Notes: generated by a model from the letters alone, not told the origin. Shown: positions 1-9,460, numbered from the stretch's first letter. The stretch: DNA of 64,000 nt from Chelativorans sp. ZYF759 (GCF_012911015.1 NZ_WVVV01000001.1:699304-763303), one strand, 5' to 3'. Translations and numbers: made by a program.

Positions 1-577
1 CGCCCCGCCACGGGGCCCATGATTCGGCCAGACGTGCCGTTTCGCGATGGTCGGGACGCGCTCCAAGCCCGAGGGCGTGGCCCACGGCCACCTGCAGCGC
101 GAGGTCCCGGGCGGGGAAGATGTCGGGGTGTCCGGCGCAGAACAGGAGATAGATCTCGGCCGTCCACGGCCCGATGCCGGGGATGGCGACGAACTCCGCC
201 ATGGCGGCCTCGGCCGGCATCTCGCAGAGCCGATCGAGATCGAGCCCGCCATGCACGATCCTCGCCGCCAGCCCCAGCAGCGTTTTCTGCTTCGGGCGCG
301 ACAGGCCAGCCTCGATCAGGCTTTCCGCCCCGCCGGTCAGCACCCCCGACGGGGTCAAGGGCTCGATCGTGCGACACAGGCGGGCAAAGATGGCCTCGGC
401 GCTGGCCCGCGACACCTGCTGCGAAATGACGATCGAGCAGAGGCTTGCAAAGCCCGGCTCCAGCCGGCGCAAGGGCAAGTGGCCGGCATCCGCGATCAAA
501 GGCTCCAGGCGTCGGTCCCTCGCACGGAGTGCCACCAGCCCCCGCTCGATATCGGCTGTCGTCTCGATGCGGTCCAT
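1..577 (-). CDS. alkA: DNA-3-methyladenine glycosylase II (AlkA type), 3' end outside window
   Basis: Base-excision repair enzyme that removes alkylated purines such as 3-methyladenine from DNA. The visible 192 residues start at an ATG (MDRIETTADIE) and contain the helix-hairpin-helix stretch IPGIGPWTAEIY followed by FPARDLALQ, whose Asp sits where the family has its catalytic Asp. The N-terminal part has the ISQQVS motif of HhH-GPD glycosylases. The C-terminus runs past base 1, so the stop codon is not seen. It is transcribed divergently from gluQ with about 84 bases between them. The family call is firm; the exact substrate range is inferred. Confidence 0.85.
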   Translation of the reverse strand, partial: MDRIETTADIERGLVALRARDRRLEPLIADAGHLPLRRLEPGFASLCSIVISQQVSRASAEAIFARLCRTIEPLTPSGVLTGGAESLIEAGLSRPKQKTLLGLAARIVHGGLDLDRLCEMPAEAAMAEFVAIPGIGPWTAEIYLLFCAGHPDIFPARDLALQVAVGHALGLGARPDHRETARLAESWAPWRG

Positions 578-661
578 CTTCGATCTTGCCTTCCACTCGC
601 GTGGCTGCGAGCCTACCGCCCCACGTCCCGCACGCAATCCGGATTCTCGCAATTTGCCAGC

Positions 662-1555
662 ATGACCAGGCCTGTCTTTCGCTTCGCCCCCAGTCCCAAT
701 GGCGAGTTGCATCTCGGCCATGCCTATTCCGCCATGCTGAACCACCAGTTGGCTCGGGAGGCCGGCGGGCGCTTCCTGTTGCGCATCGAGGACATCGATA
801 TCGGCCGCTGCCGGCGTGAATACGAGGATGCGATCCTGCGCGACCTCGCCTGGCTCGGGCTCGAATGGGAAGAGCCGGTGCGGCGTCAATCGGATCATTT
901 CGAGGATTACGCCGAGGCGCTGGACCGGCTGATTGACGCGGGGCTGGTCTACCCGGCTTTCATGAGCCGGGGCGAAATCCGCGCCTTCATCGCCGGCACC
1001 GACGACGGCGGTGCATCCTGGCCGCGCGATCCGGACGGCGCGGCGCACTATCCGGGGGAAGACCGCCATCTTTCCACCGCCGAGCGCCGTGCGCGGATCT
1101 CGGCCGGGGAACCCTATTCCTGGCGGATCGACATGATGGCGGCCGTGGCGCACGCCGGCGCTGGGTTGTCATGGCGCGAGGAAGGTTCGGGTCCGCAGGA
1201 AGAATGCGGGCTGGTGGCGGCCGACCCGGCAGCCTGGGGCGACGTGATCGTGGCGCGTCGCGACGTGCCGACGAGCTATCATCTGGCCGTGGTGGTCGAC
1301 GACGCCATCCAGGGCATCACGCATGTGGTGCGCGGGCGGGATCTCTTTCAGGCCACCGCCGTGCAGCGACTGATACAGGAGCTTCTGGGCCTGACGCCCC
1401 CGACCTATCTGCACCACGACCTGATCCTGGGCGATGACGGCCGCAAACTGTCCAAAAGTCGACGCGACACGGCGATCTCCGTGCTGCGTGAGGCCGGCGC
1501 TCAGCCGGGCGACATCGCCCGCATGGTGGGCCTGAGGCAGCTTACCAGCGGTTGA
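662..1555 (+). CDS. gluQ: Glutamyl-Q tRNA(Asp) synthetase
   Basis: This paralog of the glutamyl-tRNA synthetase catalytic domain attaches glutamate to queuosine-34 of tRNA-Asp. The ATG at 662 gives 297 residues, right for the family and too short for a true GluRS because the anticodon-binding domain is absent. The class I signatures HLGHAYSA (HIGH) near residue 21 and KLSKS (KMSKS) near residue 262 are intact, with RFAPSPNG at the start. The segment that holds zinc-binding cysteines in E. coli GluQ reads LVYPAFMSRGEI here and has no cysteine, so this is probably a zinc-free variant. Its 3' end overlaps the convergent membrane gene by 14 bases. Confidence 0.93.
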   Translation: MTRPVFRFAPSPNGELHLGHAYSAMLNHQLAREAGGRFLLRIEDIDIGRCRREYEDAILRDLAWLGLEWEEPVRRQSDHFEDYAEALDRLIDAGLVYPAFMSRGEIRAFIAGTDDGGASWPRDPDGAAHYPGEDRHLSTAERRARISAGEPYSWRIDMMAAVAHAGAGLSWREEGSGPQEECGLVAADPAAWGDVIVARRDVPTSYHLAVVVDDAIQGITHVVRGRDLFQATAVQRLIQELLGLTPPTYLHHDLILGDDGRKLSKSRRDTAISVLREAGAQPGDIARMVGLRQLTSG

Positions 1556-1829
1556 GAAGTCCCTTGAGGGTCGCGAGAGACGTCATGGCGGCGAAGGCGC
1601 CCAGAACACCGGCCCCGGCACCCCATTTCATGTCGGAAAGGTTGTAGCCGTACATGTTGAAAAGATAGATCGACAGGAAAAAGCCGGCAGTCAGCACGAA
1701 GGCGTTGCCAACCGGGCCGAACCCGTCGCGACCCATCAGCGCGTCCAGCGCCATGGCGAGAATGAAAGCCAGGATCGTCACGCAGCCGATCATCATGACC
1801 AGCCAACCAAATCCGAGGTTCCAGATCAT
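1542..1829 (-). CDS. Small three-helix membrane protein, unknown function
   Basis: I do not recognise the family. The chosen ATG at 1829 has a strong ribosome site (GGAGGGG, 5 bases upstream), so a longer in-frame reading up to 1976 is unlikely. The 95-residue product begins MIWNLGFGWLVMMIGCV and has three hydrophobic stretches, about residues 3-27, 38-55 and 65-85, with short polar loops. It converges on gluQ and overlaps its stop. No catalytic motif is visible; an inner-membrane location is inferred from hydropathy alone. Confidence 0.6.
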   Translation of the reverse strand: MIWNLGFGWLVMMIGCVTILAFILAMALDALMGRDGFGPVGNAFVLTAGFFLSIYLFNMYGYNLSDMKWGAGAGVLGAFAAMTSLATLKGLLNRW

Positions 1830-1969
1830 CGATCCCCTCCGCAAGGATTGAAACATTGCCCCGAGGGCCTGCCGACGCACAGTGTAGTGGATCAATCCTT
1901 TCCCTTTGCTTGCCAGACCGAATGCGGCTAGTGCGGGGCAACCCTCACGCCAATCGGCAATACCCCGCC

Positions 1970-2863
1970 ATGACAAGCTTTTCCCGTTTCGCGCCCGCGC
2001 TCTTCGTCCTGCTCTGGGCGACCGGCTTCATCGGCGCGGGATATGCGATGCCTCATGCCGAGCCCTTTGCCTTCCTGTTCGTACGTTTCGCGCTGTCGGC
2101 GGTCCTGCTGCTCCTGATCATCTGGTGGTGGCAGGCGAAGGCGCTGACGCCGCGGGCGGCCATGCATGCCGCCATTGCCGGGACAATGATCCACGGGGTC
2201 TATCTCGGCGGCGTGTTCTGGGCGATCAATCACGGCATGCCGGCGGGACTGTCGGCGCTCATCATCGGGCTACAGCCCCTGGTCACCACGCTCCTGGCCG
2301 GAGCCGTTCTGGGAGAGCGGGTCCGCCCGCGCCACTGGGCAGGGCTCGCCATCGGCTTCATTGGCGTGGTGATCGTACTCTCGCCGCGACTGGGAGCCAT
2401 CGGTGGCGGGGTGAATGCCGCGACCGTCGGCGCTTGTCTGGCCTCGGTGGTGGGCATTTCAGCGGGCACGGTCTGGCAGAAGCGTTTTGTCGCCGATGCC
2501 GACCTTCTGACTGGCACGCTCTGGCAATATGCCGGCGGGGCGGTGCTGGTTGCGGTGGCAGCGCTGCTGCTCGAAACGGGAAGCTACCGGCTCAACGGCG
2601 AACTGGTCTTCGCGATGGCGTGGCTGGTGCTGGTCCTGTCCATCGGGGCGATCCTGCTTCTCATGTACCTGATCCGCGACGGCGTCGTCGCACGCGTGTC
2701 GTCGCTTTTCTATCTCGTGCCGGGGGTTACCGCGGTGATGGCCTGGGTGCTGTTCGGCGAAGCGCTGGAGCCGATCCAGATCGGCGGCATCGTCATCGCC
2801 TCGCTCGGCGTCGCGCTGGCGACGCGCGATCGCCGAAACAGCCTACCTACTGGCGGCGCATGA
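1970..2863 (+). CDS. DMT-superfamily (EamA) transporter
   Basis: Inner-membrane exporter of the drug/metabolite transporter superfamily; substrate unknown. The ATG at 1970 gives 297 residues with about ten hydrophobic helices in two EamA repeats. The first repeat ends around the LGERVRPRHWAGLAIGFIGV segment and the second around LFGEALEPIQIGGIVIASLGV; the recurring G-E then hydrophobic G-G pattern is typical of the family. The gene runs convergently into the YihY gene and overlaps it by 17 bases. Nothing nearby suggests a substrate. Confidence 0.88.
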   Translation: MTSFSRFAPALFVLLWATGFIGAGYAMPHAEPFAFLFVRFALSAVLLLLIIWWWQAKALTPRAAMHAAIAGTMIHGVYLGGVFWAINHGMPAGLSALIIGLQPLVTTLLAGAVLGERVRPRHWAGLAIGFIGVVIVLSPRLGAIGGGVNAATVGACLASVVGISAGTVWQKRFVADADLLTGTLWQYAGGAVLVAVAALLLETGSYRLNGELVFAMAWLVLVLSIGAILLLMYLIRDGVVARVSSLFYLVPGVTAVMAWVLFGEALEPIQIGGIVIASLGVALATRDRRNSLPTGGA

Positions 2864-3713
2864 CACGGGCACGCGAGTCGAAATAGCGCCTCAGGGCGGC
2901 ATTCAGTTCGGCGCCCATGATGAAGATGACCGAGATGATGTACAGGAAGACCAGCGCGATCATGATCGAAGCGAGGCCTGCATAGTAGGACGCATAAAGC
3001 GCGTATTGCTGCAGGTAATAGGCAAAGACGGTCGAGCCGACGACCCAGCCGATCAGCGTGAAGACCATGCCAGGCATCAGGTGGACGAATTTGCGCTTGC
3101 CGTCCGGCAGCCAGTAATGGGCGGCGGCCAGCCCGATCACGATGATGAAGGACGCCACGATGTAACGCCAGATGGTGATCGTGCCGAGATAGGGTTCAAG
3201 CTGCGGCACGCGTTCGACCGCGAAATTGACCGCTATGGGCAGGAAGACGAGCAGCGTCGAGACGATCACGAAGCCGAGCGTGGTCACGATGACGAAGGCG
3301 AAGCCCTGCATCCGCAGCCAGAACATGTTGCGGGTCTCGCTGACGCGGTAGGCGCGATTGAGGGAGACACGGATCGCCTCGACGCCGTTGGTCGCGAAGA
3401 AGGCGGTCACGAGAATGCCGATGGTCAGGAAATCGCCGCGTTGCACCGTGAGCACGGTGGTCACCTCCCGCGCGATCGGCGCGGCGATGTCGGCGGGCCA
3501 GGTGTCGAAGAGAAGGTGCACGATGGTGTCGGCGAAGGCCTGCGCTCCGACGAAGCTCGCCAGCGAGGTCGCGAAGATCAGGAAGGGAAAGACAGCCAAC
3601 AGCGAGGATAGCGCCAGATGGCTGGCCATGGCCCATCCGTCGTCATAGTTGAAATGACCGAAGGCGTCGTAGATGACGCGCTTGGTGGCGACGATGGCCC
3701 TCACGATCCGCAC
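2847..3713 (-). CDS. YihY/BrkB-family integral membrane protein
   Basis: Polytopic inner-membrane protein of the YihY/UPF0761 (formerly ribonuclease BN-like) family, whose function is poorly known. I chose the GTG at 3713 (VRIVRAIVATKR), which has AAGGA about 12 bases upstream and leaves the divergent SDR promoter free; an upstream ATG at 3809 would run across that gene. The 288 residues hold six hydrophobic segments, with the family features FNYDDGWAMASHLALSSLLAVFP near the start (amphipathic entry helix then TM1) and MIALVFLYIISVIFIMGAELNA near the end. Confidence 0.85.
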   Translation of the reverse strand: MRIVRAIVATKRVIYDAFGHFNYDDGWAMASHLALSSLLAVFPFLIFATSLASFVGAQAFADTIVHLLFDTWPADIAAPIAREVTTVLTVQRGDFLTIGILVTAFFATNGVEAIRVSLNRAYRVSETRNMFWLRMQGFAFVIVTTLGFVIVSTLLVFLPIAVNFAVERVPQLEPYLGTITIWRYIVASFIIVIGLAAAHYWLPDGKRKFVHLMPGMVFTLIGWVVGSTVFAYYLQQYALYASYYAGLASIMIALVFLYIISVIFIMGAELNAALRRYFDSRARVMRRQ

Positions 3714-3783
3714 ATCCGATTGTGTCCTTGGGACGAATATGTGAATGGGTGACCCGCCATGGCAAGTCGACAGGAAAGATGAA

Positions 3784-4623
3784 TTGCGGGACGAAGGCAA
3801 ACGCTCCATTCTTCTGACCGGCGCCTCAACCGGTATCGGAGCCTACTGCGCACGTGCCCTCAATGCCGAGGGATGGCGTGTTTTTGCCACCGCGCGCAAG
3901 CCGGCCGACCTCGAAAAGTTGCGATCGGACGGGCTGGAAGCCATCTATCTCGACTATCGAGAGCCCGAATCGATCGCCATCGCGGTGGAAACCGTGCTGG
4001 CGACGACCGGCGGGCGGCTCGACGCGCTCTTCAACAACGGCGCCTACGCGCAACCCGGCGCGGTGGAAGACATTCCGGTCGAGGCGCTGCGCGAACAATT
4101 CGAGGCCAACTTTTTCGGCTGGCACGACCTGACGCGGCGTATCGTGCCCGTCATGCGCGCGCAGGGGCATGGTCGCATCGTCCACTGCTCCTCGATCCTC
4201 GGTCTCGTGCCGGCGCGCTGGCGGGGGCCCTATGTCGCCTCCAAGCATGCGCTGGAGGGGCTGATGCTGTGCCTGAGGCTGGAACTGGAAGGGTCGGGCA
4301 TCGAGGTTTCGCTGATCGAGCCGGGACCGATCGAATCACGTTTTGCCGCCAATGCGCTCTCCTTTTTCGAACGGAACGTCGACGTCGAGGGGTCGGTGCA
4401 TCGTCGGCACTACGGGGACGAACTCGCGCGGATGCGGCAGGGCGGCATTCGGTCGCGCTTCAAGCTCACGCCTGCCGCCGTACATGAGGTGCTGCGTCAT
4501 GCCCTGGAACATCCCCGCCCGCGCCCTCATTACGTGGTCACGACGCCCGCCAGGATCGGCGTCATCCTCAAGCGCCTGCTGCCGTCCCGGCTCTTCTACC
4601 GCCTCATGGCATCCCGCGCCTGA
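3784..4623 (+). CDS. Short-chain dehydrogenase/reductase
   Basis: Classical NAD(P)-dependent SDR. The TTG at 3784, preceded by AGGAAA, gives 279 residues and puts the cofactor-binding TGASTGIG at residues 12-19, as usual; an in-frame ATG at 3745 would add 13 unusual residues. The structural NNGAY motif, catalytic Ser136/137 (HCSSILG), Tyr150 and Lys154 (YVASK) are all present. After the Rossmann core, the tail LKRLLPSRLFYRLM resembles membrane-associated SDRs of rhizobia. It is followed 19 bases later by the HIG1 gene. The substrate is not predictable. Confidence 0.87.
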   Translation: MRDEGKRSILLTGASTGIGAYCARALNAEGWRVFATARKPADLEKLRSDGLEAIYLDYREPESIAIAVETVLATTGGRLDALFNNGAYAQPGAVEDIPVEALREQFEANFFGWHDLTRRIVPVMRAQGHGRIVHCSSILGLVPARWRGPYVASKHALEGLMLCLRLELEGSGIEVSLIEPGPIESRFAANALSFFERNVDVEGSVHRRHYGDELARMRQGGIRSRFKLTPAAVHEVLRHALEHPRPRPHYVVTTPARIGVILKRLLPSRLFYRLMASRA

Positions 4624-4642
4624 GCTCAACGAAGGAAAACCC

Positions 4643-4831
4643 ATGTCCACCGCCTTCAACATCCTCGCCATCCTCGTCATGCTTGCCGTCGTGGTCGTTC
4701 TCGTCCGCGGCCTGATGAACATGATGCGCGGCGGTTCCGGCAACGCTTCCAACAAGTTGATGCAGGCGCGTGTCGTGCTGCAATTCGTGGCGCTGGTGCT
4801 GATCATGACCGCGCTCTATTTCTCGAGCTGA
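4643..4831 (+). CDS. HIG1-family twin-transmembrane protein
   Basis: A 62-residue protein with two transmembrane helices (about residues 7-27 and 43-60) joined by a basic loop containing NKLMQARVVLQF, the conserved part of bacterial HIG1 (hypoxia-induced gene 1) proteins. In mitochondria, HIG1 proteins act on respiratory supercomplexes; the bacterial role is not settled. A good ribosome site (GAAGGAAA) precedes the ATG. It sits between the SDR and the corrinoid adenosyltransferase and is probably co-transcribed with both. Confidence 0.8.
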   Translation: MSTAFNILAILVMLAVVVVLVRGLMNMMRGGSGNASNKLMQARVVLQFVALVLIMTALYFSS

Positions 4832-4852
4832 CACGGCAAAGGGGCTTCGAAA

Positions 4853-5431
4853 ATGGTCGTACTCAACAAGATCTACACGCGCACGGGTGATGACGGCACC
4901 ACCGCGCTCGTCGGCGGCGAGCGGCGCGAGAAATTCGACCTCAGGGTCACGGCCTATGGCACCGTCGACGAAGTCAACGCATGTATCGGCTTGGCCCGGC
5001 TGCATACGGATGGCATGGCCGAACTCGATGCGATGCTGGGCGCCATCCAGAACGATCTCTTCGATCTCGGTGCTGATCTCGCGACGCCCGAAACGAGCGA
5101 AAAGCCGGAGGTAGAACCGCTGCGCATCGTGGCAAGTCAGGTCGACCGGCTGGAGCGCGACATCGACCGGCTGAACGGCGAACTCGCTCCCCTGCGCTCC
5201 TTCGTGCTGCCGGGCGGGTCGGCGGCCGCCGCTGCATTGCATCTGGCACGCACCGTGTCGCGGCGGGCCGAGCGGCTCATCGTCGAGCTTTCCCGCAGGC
5301 CCGGCGAGAGCGTCGGCGCCGAGGCGATGAAATATGTCAACCGCCTGTCCGATTTCCTGTTCGTGGCGGCGCGGGCCGCCAATGACAATGGCGCCCGCGA
5401 CGTGTTATGGGTGCCGGGCAAGAACAGGTAG
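4853..5431 (+). CDS. PduO-type cob(I)yrinic acid a,c-diamide adenosyltransferase
   Basis: Transfers the adenosyl group of ATP to cob(I)alamin to make coenzyme B12. The 192-residue product opens with the ATP-binding motif TRTGDDGTTALVGGERREK-type segment (residues 9-27) and ends with the conserved RLSDFLFVAARAAN helix, both diagnostic of the PduO class rather than CobA/BtuR. Length is normal. It follows HIG1 and precedes the rhomboid gene by 31 bases; its place upstream of etfBA and the hydroxyacyl-CoA dehydrogenase matches rhizobial gene order as I know it. Confidence 0.93.
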   Translation: MVVLNKIYTRTGDDGTTALVGGERREKFDLRVTAYGTVDEVNACIGLARLHTDGMAELDAMLGAIQNDLFDLGADLATPETSEKPEVEPLRIVASQVDRLERDIDRLNGELAPLRSFVLPGGSAAAAALHLARTVSRRAERLIVELSRRPGESVGAEAMKYVNRLSDFLFVAARAANDNGARDVLWVPGKNR

Positions 5432-5462
5432 CACGGCCGGATCGGGGGCGGCATAGCGACGC

Positions 5463-6230
5463 ATGTTCATCCCGATACACGACGCCAATGCGCTCAAGCA
5501 CATTAAGGTGCAGTATGTGACGATCGGCCTGATCGTCGCCAATGTCATCTTCTTCTTCCTGTCCGTCATGGGTTCGGAAGCCGAGATCCAGGCGACTGTG
5601 ATGGGCTATGGCTACATTCCGGCAGTGGCCTTCGACTATGCGGTACTGCCCCCCGAATACAGCCTCGTGCCGACATCAGCCACCTACGTCACCTATTCCT
5701 TCCTCCATGGCGACATCTTCCACCTGGGCGGCAACATGCTGTTCCTCTGGGTCTTTGGGGACAATGTGGAGGACGCGCTCGGCCATCTGCGGTTCCTCGT
5801 CTTCTACCTTCTCTGTGCCATGGCGGGCGCCTTCCTGCACGGCCTGCTACTGCCGGAATCACAGGCGCCGCTCATCGGCGCCTCGGGCGCGATCGCGGGC
5901 ATCGTGGCGGCGTATCTCATCCTGCACCCCAGGGTGAAGATCTGGGTGCTGGCCTTCGCGCGGATCCCGCTGCGCATTCCCGCCTGGATCGTGCTGGCCC
6001 TGTGGATCGGCATGCAGTTCTTCATGCTCGCCGTGGCCGGCGATGACGCCGTGTCCTGGGCCGCCCATGTGGGTGGCATCCTCATGGGCGCGGCGCTGGT
6101 GTTAATGATGCGGCGTTCCGGGGTGCCGCTTTTCGACCGCGAGATCGTCACGCCGGAGGCGGTGGAGACGACCGTCCCGCTGCCGAGGCGCAGGCCGCCT
6201 GGCGCTCCCCCCGTGTCGCGCCGGCGCTGA
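5463..6230 (+). CDS. Rhomboid-family intramembrane serine protease
   Basis: Intramembrane protease of 255 residues with six or seven helices. The catalytic dyad is visible: Ser141 in GASGAIAG and His202 in SWAAHVGGILMG. Other family marks are the HGDIFHLGGNMLFLWVFG segment after helix 1 (His and Asn of the oxyanion region) and DALGHLRFLVFYLL. The C-terminal 40 residues are a Pro/Arg-rich cytoplasmic tail. Substrates are unknown. It lies 31 bases after the adenosyltransferase and ends 195 bases before etfB. Confidence 0.9.
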   Translation: MFIPIHDANALKHIKVQYVTIGLIVANVIFFFLSVMGSEAEIQATVMGYGYIPAVAFDYAVLPPEYSLVPTSATYVTYSFLHGDIFHLGGNMLFLWVFGDNVEDALGHLRFLVFYLLCAMAGAFLHGLLLPESQAPLIGASGAIAGIVAAYLILHPRVKIWVLAFARIPLRIPAWIVLALWIGMQFFMLAVAGDDAVSWAAHVGGILMGAALVLMMRRSGVPLFDREIVTPEAVETTVPLPRRRPPGAPPVSRRR

Positions 6231-6257
6231 GGCTCCTTCCCATGGAAGGCGCCCTTA

Positions 6258-6286
6258 TTGACGCCCGCGCCGCCTCTGACTACGTT
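6258..6286 (+). promoter_or_regulatory. Candidate sigma-70 promoter for etfBA
   Basis: TTGACG (6258-6263) and TACGTT (6281-6286) are separated by exactly 17 bases, 140 bases before the etfB ATG, in the only sizeable gap upstream of that operon. The -10 is a modest match; the call is by spacing and sequence only. Confidence 0.4.
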
Positions 6287-6425
6287 CCGCCGCACCTGCG
6301 ACGGCGGCGTTCAGGTCGTGTACGCCGTGCGCGAATTTCACCCGGAATGTCGGAAACGGGCAATCGGTCGAGGAGCGACCGTGCCAATTCCGTCCCCGAA
6401 ATCTGATCGGAGAGGTCTCGAGGTC

Positions 6426-7175
6426 ATGAAGGTTCTGGTCCCCGTCAAGCGGGTTGTCGATTACAATGTGAAGATCCGGGTGAAGTCGGACGGATCGGGC
6501 GTCGAGCTCGCCAATGTGAAGATGTCGATGAACCCGTTCGACGAGATCGCCGTCGAAGAGGCGATCCGGTTGAAGGAAGCCGGCAAGGTCGAGGAGATCA
6601 TCGCCGTGTCCGTCGGCCCGCAGCAGGCCCAGGAGACCATCCGTACCGCGCTCGCCATGGGCGCCGACCGCGGAATCCTGGTGAAGACCGACGAACTCAC
6701 CGAGCCGCTGACGGTCGCCAAGATCCTCAAGGGCATTGTCGAGGAAGAGAAACCCGACCTGGTCATTCTCGGCAAGCAGGCCATCGACGACGACGCCAAC
6801 CAGACCGGCCAGATGCTGGCCGCGCTGCTCGGCTGGAGCCAGGGAACCTTCGCCTCCAAGGTGGAGATCGAGGGCGGCAAGGCAAAAGTGACGCGCGAGG
6901 TCGATGGCGGCCTGCAGACGATCGAGATTTCCATGCCCGCGATCGTCACCACCGACCTGCGTCTCAACCAGCCGCGCTATGCCTCGCTGCCCAACATCAT
7001 GAAGGCCAAGAAGAAGCCGCTCGACGAGAAGGCGCCGTCCGACTACGGGGTCGAGGTCGCGCCGCGGCTCAAGGTGCTGAAGACGGAAGAACCGGCGGGC
7101 CGCCAGGCAGGCGTCAAGGTCAAGGACGTGGCCGAACTGGTCGAGAAGCTGAAGAACGAAGCCGGCGTGCTTTGA
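6426..7175 (+). CDS. etfB: Electron transfer flavoprotein, beta subunit
   Basis: Small subunit of the FAD/AMP-containing electron carrier that takes electrons from acyl-CoA and other dehydrogenases and passes them to ETF:ubiquinone oxidoreductase. The ATG at 6426 gives 249 residues, the family length. It starts [19 protein letters not shown] and contains the AMP-binding/signature region [17 protein letters not shown] and the recognition-loop region near [16 protein letters not shown]. etfA follows after 29 bases, forming the usual etfBA operon. Confidence 0.96.
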   Translation: MKVLVPVKRVVDYNVKIRVKSDGSGVELANVKMSMNPFDEIAVEEAIRLKEAGKVEEIIAVSVGPQQAQETIRTALAMGADRGILVKTDELTEPLTVAKILKGIVEEEKPDLVILGKQAIDDDANQTGQMLAALLGWSQGTFASKVEIEGGKAKVTREVDGGLQTIEISMPAIVTTDLRLNQPRYASLPNIMKAKKKPLDEKAPSDYGVEVAPRLKVLKTEEPAGRQAGVKVKDVAELVEKLKNEAGVL

Positions 7176-7204
7176 TCGGGCGATAGGATAGGGAAACGAC
7201 GACG

Positions 7205-8134
7205 ATGGCCATTCTTCTGATTGCCGAACACGACAATTCCACCCTCTCCGACCAGACGGCAAAGGCGCTGTCGGCGGCCGCCCAGATGGGCGGCGACGTC
7301 GACGTGCTGGTTGCAGGCAAGGGCGCCCAGTCGGCCGCCGACGCAGCCGCGAAGCTCGCCGGCGTGCGCAAGGTGCTGCTGGCCGAAAGCGACGCGCTCG
7401 CCGAACGCCTCGCCGAGCCGCTGGCGGATACGATCGTCAAGCTCGCCGAAGGCTACGACGCGCTGGTTGCGCCCGCCACGACCATGGGCAAGAACGTGAT
7501 GCCGCGCGTGGCAGCCCTTCTCGATGTGATGCAGATATCCGACATCGTGGAGGTCGTCTCCGCCGACACGTTCAAGCGGCCGATCTATGCCGGCAACGCC
7601 ATCCAGACGGTGCAGTCATCCGATGCCAAGAAGGTCATCACCGTGCGCACGGCCTCCTTCCAGGCGGCGGGCGAAGGCGGTTCGGCTTCGGTCGAGAGCA
7701 CCGAGGCGGCGGCCGATGCGGGTCTTTCCAGCTTTGTCGAGAACAAGATCGCCCATTCCGAGCGTCCCGAATTGACCTCGGCCAAGATCATCATCTCGGG
7801 CGGGCGCGCGCTCGGCTCGAAGGAGAAGTTCGAGGAGGTCATGCTGCCGATCGCCGACAAGCTGGGCGCCGCCATCGGCGCCAGCCGCGCGGCCGTGGAT
7901 GCCGGCTATGCGCCGAACGACTGGCAGGTCGGCCAGACCGGCAAGGTCGTTGCCCCGGAGCTCTACATCGCCGTCGGTATCTCGGGTGCCATCCAGCACC
8001 TGGCCGGCATGAAGGATTCCAAGGTCATCGTGGCTATCAACAAGGACGAGGAGGCGCCGATCTTCCAGGTGGCCGATTACGGCCTCGTCGGCGACCTCTT
8101 TACCCTCCTGCCGGAGTTCGAAAAGGCACTTTGA
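7205..8134 (+). CDS. etfA: Electron transfer flavoprotein, alpha subunit
   Basis: FAD-binding subunit of ETF, 309 residues. The C-terminal FAD domain has the standard motif [16 protein letters not shown] followed by [15 protein letters not shown] and ADYGLVGDL. The N-terminal domain contains [19 protein letters not shown]. It is paired with etfB and ends just before a strong hairpin terminator, so etfBA forms one unit, with the hydroxyacyl-CoA dehydrogenase gene beyond it probably also under separate control. Confidence 0.96.
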   Translation: MAILLIAEHDNSTLSDQTAKALSAAAQMGGDVDVLVAGKGAQSAADAAAKLAGVRKVLLAESDALAERLAEPLADTIVKLAEGYDALVAPATTMGKNVMPRVAALLDVMQISDIVEVVSADTFKRPIYAGNAIQTVQSSDAKKVITVRTASFQAAGEGGSASVESTEAAADAGLSSFVENKIAHSERPELTSAKIIISGGRALGSKEKFEEVMLPIADKLGAAIGASRAAVDAGYAPNDWQVGQTGKVVAPELYIAVGISGAIQHLAGMKDSKVIVAINKDEEAPIFQVADYGLVGDLFTLLPEFEKAL

Positions 8135-8164
8135 CTTTGGCCTGAGGCGATGTTCATTATCGTT

Positions 8165-8197
8165 GGGGCGGGGTGGAGTTTTCCGCCCCGCCCCTTT
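8165..8197 (+). terminator. Rho-independent terminator after etfA
   Basis: A 9-bp GC stem (GGGGCGGGG at 8165-8173 with CCCCGCCCC at 8186-8194), extendable by a further wobble and three pairs to a TTTG-type loop, followed by TTT. It lies 30 bases after the etfA stop. The stem is very strong but the T-run is short. Confidence 0.7.
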
Positions 8198-8252
8198 ACG
8201 TTGCAACGCAGCAAGACGCGGGCGCGCAGGGCGCCCCGACGGGAAAATCGCA

Positions 8253-9134
8253 ATGACGGGCAAGATCGAGACGGTGGGAGTGATCGGCGCCGGGCAGATG
8301 GGCAACGGCATCGCCCATGTCGCCGCGCTTGCGGGCTACAAGGTGCTGCTTCACGACAACTCGACCGACCGCATCCAGGCGGGTCTTGCCACGATCAACG
8401 GCAACATGGCGCGCCAGGTCTCGTCGGGCAAGCTCGACGAAGCCGTGCGCAAGGCAGCCGTCGAGCGCGTGGGCGCAGCCCCCTCGATGGAGGATCTGGC
8501 GTCCTGCGACCTCGTCATCGAGGCGGCGACCGAGGATGAGACCGTCAAGCGCAAGATCTTCCAGCAACTGTGCCCGGTGCTCAATCCGGAAGCCATGATC
8601 GCCTCCAACACCTCCTCCATCTCGATCACGCGTCTTGCCGCGCAGACCGACCGGCCCGAGCGCTTCATCGGCATCCATTTCATGAATCCCGTGCCGGTGA
8701 TGAAGCTCGTCGAGCTGGTGCGCGGCATCGCCACCGAGGACGTGACCTTCGAGGCGGCGCGCGAATTCGTCACCGCGCTCGACAAGACGATCACCGTGGC
8801 GGAGGATTTCCCGGCCTTCATCGTCAACCGCATCCTGCTGCCAATGATCAACGAGGCGATCTACACCCTCTATGAGGGTGTCGGATCGGTCGAGGCGATC
8901 GACACGGCCATGAAGCTCGGCGCCAACCACCCGATGGGTCCGCTGCAGCTTGCCGATTTCATTGGCCTCGACACCTGCCTGTCGATCATGCAGGTGCTCT
9001 ATGAGGGGCTGGCGGATTCCAAATACCGCCCCTGCCCGTTGCTGGTGAAGTATGTCGAGGCTGGCTGGCTCGGGCGCAAGACGGGCCGGGGTTTCTACGA
9101 CTATCGCGGCGAAACGCCCGTGCCGACACGCTGA
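8253..9134 (+). CDS. 3-hydroxybutyryl-CoA dehydrogenase
   Basis: NAD(P)-dependent oxidation/reduction of 3-hydroxybutyryl-CoA (acetoacetyl-CoA interconversion) in fatty acid, butanoate or PHB metabolism. The ATG at 8253 yields 293 residues. The Rossmann motif [14 protein letters not shown] is at residues 11-24, the catalytic-region [17 protein letters not shown] is central, and [11 protein letters not shown] closes the C-terminal domain. Proximity to etfBA fits electron transfer from acyl-CoA oxidation. The stand-alone (non-FadB) architecture and length support the HbdA/PaaH-type call. Confidence 0.93.
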   Translation: MTGKIETVGVIGAGQMGNGIAHVAALAGYKVLLHDNSTDRIQAGLATINGNMARQVSSGKLDEAVRKAAVERVGAAPSMEDLASCDLVIEAATEDETVKRKIFQQLCPVLNPEAMIASNTSSISITRLAAQTDRPERFIGIHFMNPVPVMKLVELVRGIATEDVTFEAAREFVTALDKTITVAEDFPAFIVNRILLPMINEAIYTLYEGVGSVEAIDTAMKLGANHPMGPLQLADFIGLDTCLSIMQVLYEGLADSKYRPCPLLVKYVEAGWLGRKTGRGFYDYRGETPVPTR

Positions 9135-9166
9135 TCCGGCGCGCGTCATCGAGGCCGACAGCGTGC

Positions 9167-9196
9167 TTGACAGTACCGTGCGCGCGACCCTAAATG
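9167..9196 (+). promoter_or_regulatory. Promoter of tRNA-Ala
   Basis: TTGACA (9167-9172), an 18-base spacer and TAAATG (9191-9196), 16 bases before the tRNA 5' end. The perfect -35 box and its position make this a good stable-RNA promoter. Confidence 0.65.
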
Positions 9197-9212
9197 CCGC
9201 TCGTCCTGGACC

Positions 9213-9288
<76 letters not shown>

Positions 9289-9460
9289 GTCCACCAGGCC
9301 AAGCCCCCTCCCTCTTTCCTGTCATGACTGCCCGGTGGTTCTCGTCCGCGGCAGCAGCTGGCGCCTTCGTCTTTCGCGCTGGGCGACGGGGGATTGGAGC
9401 GTGAATGGGGGACCGGGAAGGCGGCCGGGAGGCCGTTTGGCGGTTGGGTCAATTTGGCTG

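Noticed and set aside
3745-3809. Overlap between the longest versions of the YihY and SDR genes
   Set aside because: Alternative GTG and TTG starts with good ribosome sites remove the overlap.
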